In this document: positions 7,501-9,684 of the stretch, piece by piece
Layout of the letters: the number at the start of each line of letters is the position of its first letter
How positions within the stretch are numbered: position 1 is the first letter of the stretch
Source: an uncultured Sulfurovum sp.
GTDB taxonomy: Bacteria > Campylobacterota > Campylobacteria > Campylobacterales > Sulfurovaceae
Reading direction: 5' to 3'
DNA length: 9,684 nucleotides
NCBI GenBank assembly: GCA_947313765.1
Contig: CAMZNQ010000269.1
Coordinates: 1-9,684 of the forward strand
Notes under the pieces: generated by a model
Seen by the model: only the letters and a program-made list of their open reading frames with translations
The model's database searches: none
What the model was told of the DNA's origin: nothing
Made by a program: the position numbers and the translations under genes

Positions 7501-8967
7501 TACAGCAAGTGGAGTATCATCACCCATAGCACCTGTGGTCTCTTTACCCTCTGCTACCATTGGTTTAATAACCTCTCTCATTAGCTCTAATGTATAGTTA
7601 AAGTAACGCTGTTTTGCTTCCATCTCATCTTTTTTAATAGGCTCTTTGGGTACTAAAGTATCAGGGACAAGTTCTTGAAGATATGTCATATTCTCTCCAA
7701 GCCATTTTGAGTATGGATTTATCCCCTTAATATAGTTATCTATATCATCTGTTTTTAGAACTTTTCCATATTTAAGGTCAATACCAATCATCTCTCCAGA
7801 TTGAAGTCTTCCTCTCTCAATAATATCATCTTCATTAATATCTAAAACTCCATATTCAGATGCGATTAGAAGTCTATTGTCTTTAGTTCTAATATATTTA
7901 GATGGTCTTAAACCATTTCTATCAATAACACAACCAATAAAACGTCCATCTGTCATAGAGACAGCAGCAGGACCATCCCATGGTTCAAAACAAGTAGATG
8001 AATACTCATAGAATGCTCTTAATTCAGCATCCATATGTGGTGCATTGTGCCAAGGTGCAGGAACTAATGAACGTGCAGCTTTAAAGAAATCAACTCCATT
8101 AACTCTTAAAAACTCCATAAAATTATCTAATGAAGCAGAATCACTCATATCATCTTGGATAACATCAACGAGTCTCTTCATCTCTTCATCCGTAAATACT
8201 TCTGATTTCATAGATGCCATTTTAGCTTTTACATTAAATCTATTTGCTGTAACTGAATTTATCTCTCCATTATGTGCAATCATTCTAAAAGGTTGAGCCA
8301 ATTTCCATTGAGGAAGTGTATTTGTTGAGAAACGTTGATGAAATAGACAAAATGAAATCTCAAAATCTTCATCTGATAAATCTCTATAGAACTCTTTAAT
8401 ATGCGTAGGCATAACAAGTCCTTTATATGATACAACAGAGGTAGAGAATGATGGTATATAGAATGTTTTATCTTCTGATAGTTTAGCCTCAATCTCTTTT
8501 CGAGATAGATATACAAGTGCATCAAAACGTTGTTTAGCTACAGCAGACTTTGGAGAGACAAAAACCTGTTTAATTGTAGGAAGAGACTCTAAAGCTTGAA
8601 CTCCTAGAGCATTTGTATCAATAGGAACAGTACGGATATAACGAATATCTAAATCATTATTTTCACAAACTTCACGAATAACATCAAAATCACTTTCGTT
8701 ATTTGAAAAAACCATTGCAACAGCATATCTATTTGGTAAATCTACACCATCTTTTTTTGCCTCTTTATTGAAAAAAGATTTTGGTAAAGAAAGTAGAAGT
8801 CCCGCCCCATCTCCTGTTTTACCATCTGCACCAATAGCACCTCTGTGCATCATACGAGAAAGAGAAGTTACTGCATCCTCTAAGTTTTGGTGTGAAGGAG
8901 TATTGTCAATTGATGCCAATAGTCCAAAACCACAGTTATCTTTAAACGAAGTAAAGAGATTTTGCAT
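4549..8967 (-). CDS. gltB: Glutamate synthase large (alpha) subunit
   Basis: Catalyses the glutamine amidotransferase and synthase steps of GOGAT: ammonia released from glutamine is channelled to 2-oxoglutarate to make glutamate. The 1472-residue protein is full length. Cys12 in DNCGFGLLA is the expected N-terminal nucleophile after removal of an 11-residue propeptide; the class-II amidotransferase domain runs to about residue 430, with AHNGEINSV around H232. A central domain follows. The FMN synthase domain starts near 850 (AAMSMGSISQEAHETLA, SNSGEGGEHPSR). The 3Fe-4S ligands C1105, C1111 and C1116 sit in CIMLRICHLNTCGVGVATQ, and the glycine-rich GXGXG beta-helix domain occupies about 1240-1440. 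The ATG has AAAGG 7 nt upstream. The partner gltD, or a ferredoxin partner, is not in the window; sequence reading alone does not show whether this is the NADPH- or ferredoxin-dependent form. It stands alone between a divergent gene and the accD promoter region. Confidence 0.97.
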   Translation of the reverse strand: MQNLFTSFKDNCGFGLLASIDNTPSHQNLEDAVTSLSRMMHRGAIGADGKTGDGAGLLLSLPKSFFNKEAKKDGVDLPNRYAVAMVFSNNESDFDVIREVCENNDLDIRYIRTVPIDTNALGVQALESLPTIKQVFVSPKSAVAKQRFDALVYLSRKEIEAKLSEDKTFYIPSFSTSVVSYKGLVMPTHIKEFYRDLSDEDFEISFCLFHQRFSTNTLPQWKLAQPFRMIAHNGEINSVTANRFNVKAKMASMKSEVFTDEEMKRLVDVIQDDMSDSASLDNFMEFLRVNGVDFFKAARSLVPAPWHNAPHMDAELRAFYEYSSTCFEPWDGPAAVSMTDGRFIGCVIDRNGLRPSKYIRTKDNRLLIASEYGVLDINEDDIIERGRLQSGEMIGIDLKYGKVLKTDDIDNYIKGINPYSKWLGENMTYLQELVPDTLVPKEPIKKDEMEAKQRYFNYTLELMREVIKPMVAEGKETTGAMGDDTPLAVFSNEQRNFTDFFKQKFAQVTNPPIDPIREKTVMSLNVGFGEVQNILSDSATNAKRIKTVLPIMSKEKFRLIHEFGDINNEVYDPVYKLGNYSTTYTNDLKGSLNTLVEKIIEDVKDNGIRTIVLDDRGLNRDNKVIPMLMVIGRLNQELLKNNLRHLTSVVPATGEVFDPHSAACMIGYGATAIFPYLLYYTVEELESENSIDMKYILKRFRRAMGAGILKIMSKMGIATISSYRNSKLFDIIGLSREIVDDCFDGTTALLTGLDYSDIDARLNSNHQRAYTDAFNGKKNALYKGGFYKYKKGEEFHDFSRPTISAMQKASVSGLKEDYEKVKELVNHRDKKFIRDFYKLNSSRESISIDEVEPISEIFKRFSTAAMSMGSISQEAHETLAVAMNRIGAKSNSGEGGEHPSRYGTEKNSSIKQIASGRFGVTPEYLRSATELQIKVAQGAKPGEGGQLPGSKVSPLIAELRFTKPGVTLISPPPHHDIYSIEDLAQLIFDMKQINPKARVAVKLVSTAGVGTIAAGVAKAYADKIIISGADGGTGAAPIGSIRFAGNPWELGLIEAHNALKANNLRGQVTLETDGGLKTGLDVVKAAILGAEEYAFGTGALVLVGCIMLRICHLNTCGVGVATQDEHLRKRFNGNVDKVVNYFTLIAEEVREILSKLGYKSLEDIIGRNDLLEVIDDEFAKKFNFEELLYKLEGENTCQVSSNEPYDQNEYEQELIKELMPTIKDPSTPIVLNREISNLNRSFATRISGEIAELYGNAGLPDGTITLNMRGTVGQSLGAFMSKGININIDGAGNDYIGKGMNGGNIVISADKAGKDFALGGNTCLYGATGGRLYVHGQVGERFAVRNSGAIAVVEGTGDHPCEYMTDGIVVILGKTGINFGAGMTGGKAFVYDVDGGFYDKINPELVEPLRIDTDEWDTEMFELKALIKDYYAKTGSKQAKSILDSWRLAISKFWMVAPRGVKPTMLTDKKGE

Positions 8968-9015
8968 AAGCCAACCTTTAATTAATATTTGATAGGGTTT
9001 CTAAAAAACATTTCC

Positions 9016-9035
9016 CCAAATTTGGCTCGATAATA
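9016..9035 (-). promoter_or_regulatory. Candidate gltB promoter region with palindrome
   Basis: A perfect 10-bp palindrome CCAAATTTGG (9016-9025) lies about 50 nt upstream of the gltB ATG. A TATTAT (-10-like) box on the minus strand at 9030-9035 lies just upstream of it. A repressor binding the palindrome would cover the likely transcription start. No convincing -35 box is seen; the promoter call is weak, the palindrome is certain. Confidence 0.3.
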
Positions 9036-9066
9036 TCTAAAAGATGTTTAAGAGTGGTTTCTTCAA

Positions 9067-9201
9067 ATGTCTGGTTTTGTAATTAATATAGGAAAGGCTA
9101 AAAATGAAGATGCTACTGTTACCGTTCTTAGCAGTGATGTACCAATAAAGCAATAAAAGATGGGCAAAGGAGATGATTCTTTTAATTTATGTCTGTTATA
9201 A
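9067..9201 (+). pseudogene. Possible decayed small ORF between gltB and the 98-residue gene
   Basis: From ATG 9067 the frame reads MSGFVINIGKAKNEDATVTV and on to VPIKQ, then TAA at 9154-9156. After that the same frame continues KMGKGDDSFNLCLL to a second TAA at 9199-9201. The amino-acid composition looks protein-like rather than random AT-rich spacer. Its end overlaps the promoter of the next gene, and there is no good Shine-Dalgarno. It may be a remnant of a lost gene, a 29-residue leader-type ORF, or chance. I do not recognise a family. Confidence 0.2.
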
Positions 9202-9202
9202 T
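9194..9202 (+). promoter_or_regulatory. Extended -10 promoter for the 98-residue membrane protein
   Basis: TGTTATAAT is a consensus TATAAT (9197-9202) with the TGn extension. It lies 35 nt before the ATG at 9238 and the predicted start of transcription is near 9209. A -35 box is not apparent, as is common in Campylobacterota. Confidence 0.6.
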
Positions 9203-9237
9203 ATATTGTCAAAAACAAAATAAATTACGGATAAAAT

Positions 9238-9534
9238 ATGACATCTAAATCTTTTTTTTTACTTACTTTTATAGTCTCTGCTTCTATCTCTATTCTCTCT
9301 TTTTTCTTTACAAAAGAGACTCAACTCTTACTGTTGGATATGGGGGTAGTCTATAAAATAGATTTTATCTTTATCGGCTTTGTAGGATTAATAACCTCTA
9401 TATTTTCCTATGTTACAATGGATATATCTTGTTATATTGAAAAGAAAAGAGAAAAAATTAGACTAAAAAAATTGGAAAAAGAACGAATCAATTTAGATAA
9501 GATACATAAGGAGTTGATGGCAATTACTCAATAA
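9238..9534 (+). CDS. Small membrane protein with two helices and charged C-terminal tail
   Basis: Unrecognised protein of 98 residues. Residues about 5-24 and 42-61 are hydrophobic and probably span the membrane. Residues 67-98 are dense in Lys, Glu and Arg (KKREKIRLKKLEKE) and probably form a cytoplasmic amphipathic or coiled-coil helix. There is no cleavable signal peptide or catalytic motif. The ATG has CGGA (9228-9231) 6 nt upstream, and a consensus extended -10 promoter precedes it. It is transcribed divergently from gltB and no co-oriented neighbour is visible. A real gene is likely from the promoter, ribosome binding site and typical membrane-protein pattern; its function cannot be inferred. 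Confidence 0.65.
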   Translation: MTSKSFFLLTFIVSASISILSFFFTKETQLLLLDMGVVYKIDFIFIGFVGLITSIFSYVTMDISCYIEKKREKIRLKKLEKERINLDKIHKELMAITQ

Positions 9535-9536
9535 TC

Positions 9537-9560
9537 ATAAGGTATAACTCTTATTTTTAT
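9537..9560 (+). terminator. Weak intrinsic terminator after the 98-residue gene
   Basis: ATAAG (9537-9541) pairs with CTTAT (9550-9554) around an 8-nt loop and is followed by TTTTAT. The stem is short and AT-rich, so the call rests mainly on position 2 nt after the stop codon and the following T-run. Confidence 0.3.
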
Positions 9561-9684
9561 TTAATTGGGATTATTTTAGGGGGTTGTGAGGAGAAATCAC
9601 TACTTTATACAATTCTCATATTTGAACAAAAGATAATTCGCAATCCTCTTCCATAATCTTTGATTTGGGAGAGTGAGGTTCACT

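Noticed and set aside
6525..8525. Several minus-strand frames of 60-81 codons inside gltB, and plus-strand frames in gltB and accD
   Set aside because: They lie wholly within strongly recognised genes in other frames, have low-complexity composition and lack ribosome binding sites; they are shadows.
9672..9684. AGTGA/TCACT inverted repeat at the right end
   Set aside because: Only 5 bp and cut by the window edge; not distinguishable from chance.

Overview
The window is a low-GC bacterial chromosome segment dominated by one long minus-strand gene run. From the right, the order is gltB, accD, a thiE-like gene, rlmH, a dksA-family gene, a two-helix membrane protein and a dusB-type tRNA-dihydrouridine synthase. 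From memory, accD–rlmH–dksA–membrane protein–dus matches the order Cj0127c to Cj0123c in Campylobacter jejuni. That order, the AT-rich codon use and the protein sequences point to Campylobacterota. A free-living relative of Sulfurimonas or Sulfurovum is my guess; the genus is not established here.

Layout. Positions 1-158 hold no convincing gene but contain two adjacent stem-loops (76-117 and 118-132). The first looks like the structured end of an IS200/IS605-type element. From 159 to 4433 six minus-strand genes are packed with gaps of 2-15 nt or short overlaps, so they probably form one transcription unit starting upstream of accD. A 115-nt gap (4434-4548) carries a candidate extended -10 promoter embedded in a 36-nt dyad. 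From 4549 to 8967 lies gltB, complete, with its catalytic Cys and 3Fe-4S cysteines. Positions 8968-9237 form a divergent intergenic region with a small possibly decayed ORF and a strong promoter. That promoter drives a plus-strand 98-residue membrane protein (9238-9534). The last 150 bases hold a weak terminator and a stretch I cannot assign.

Function. The run mixes housekeeping roles: ammonium assimilation (GltB), fatty-acid precursor synthesis (AccD), probably thiamine synthesis (ThiE-like), rRNA and tRNA modification (RlmH, Dus) and stringent-type transcription control (DksA family). No gltD is present in the window.

The most notable observation is an in-frame TAA at codon 14 of the dksA-family gene. 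The reading frame is otherwise intact on both sides and the original ATG and ribosome binding site are preserved. I see no CRISPR array, tRNA, rRNA, complete transposase, prophage or defence system. This is mainly an ordinary housekeeping region with a few local anomalies.
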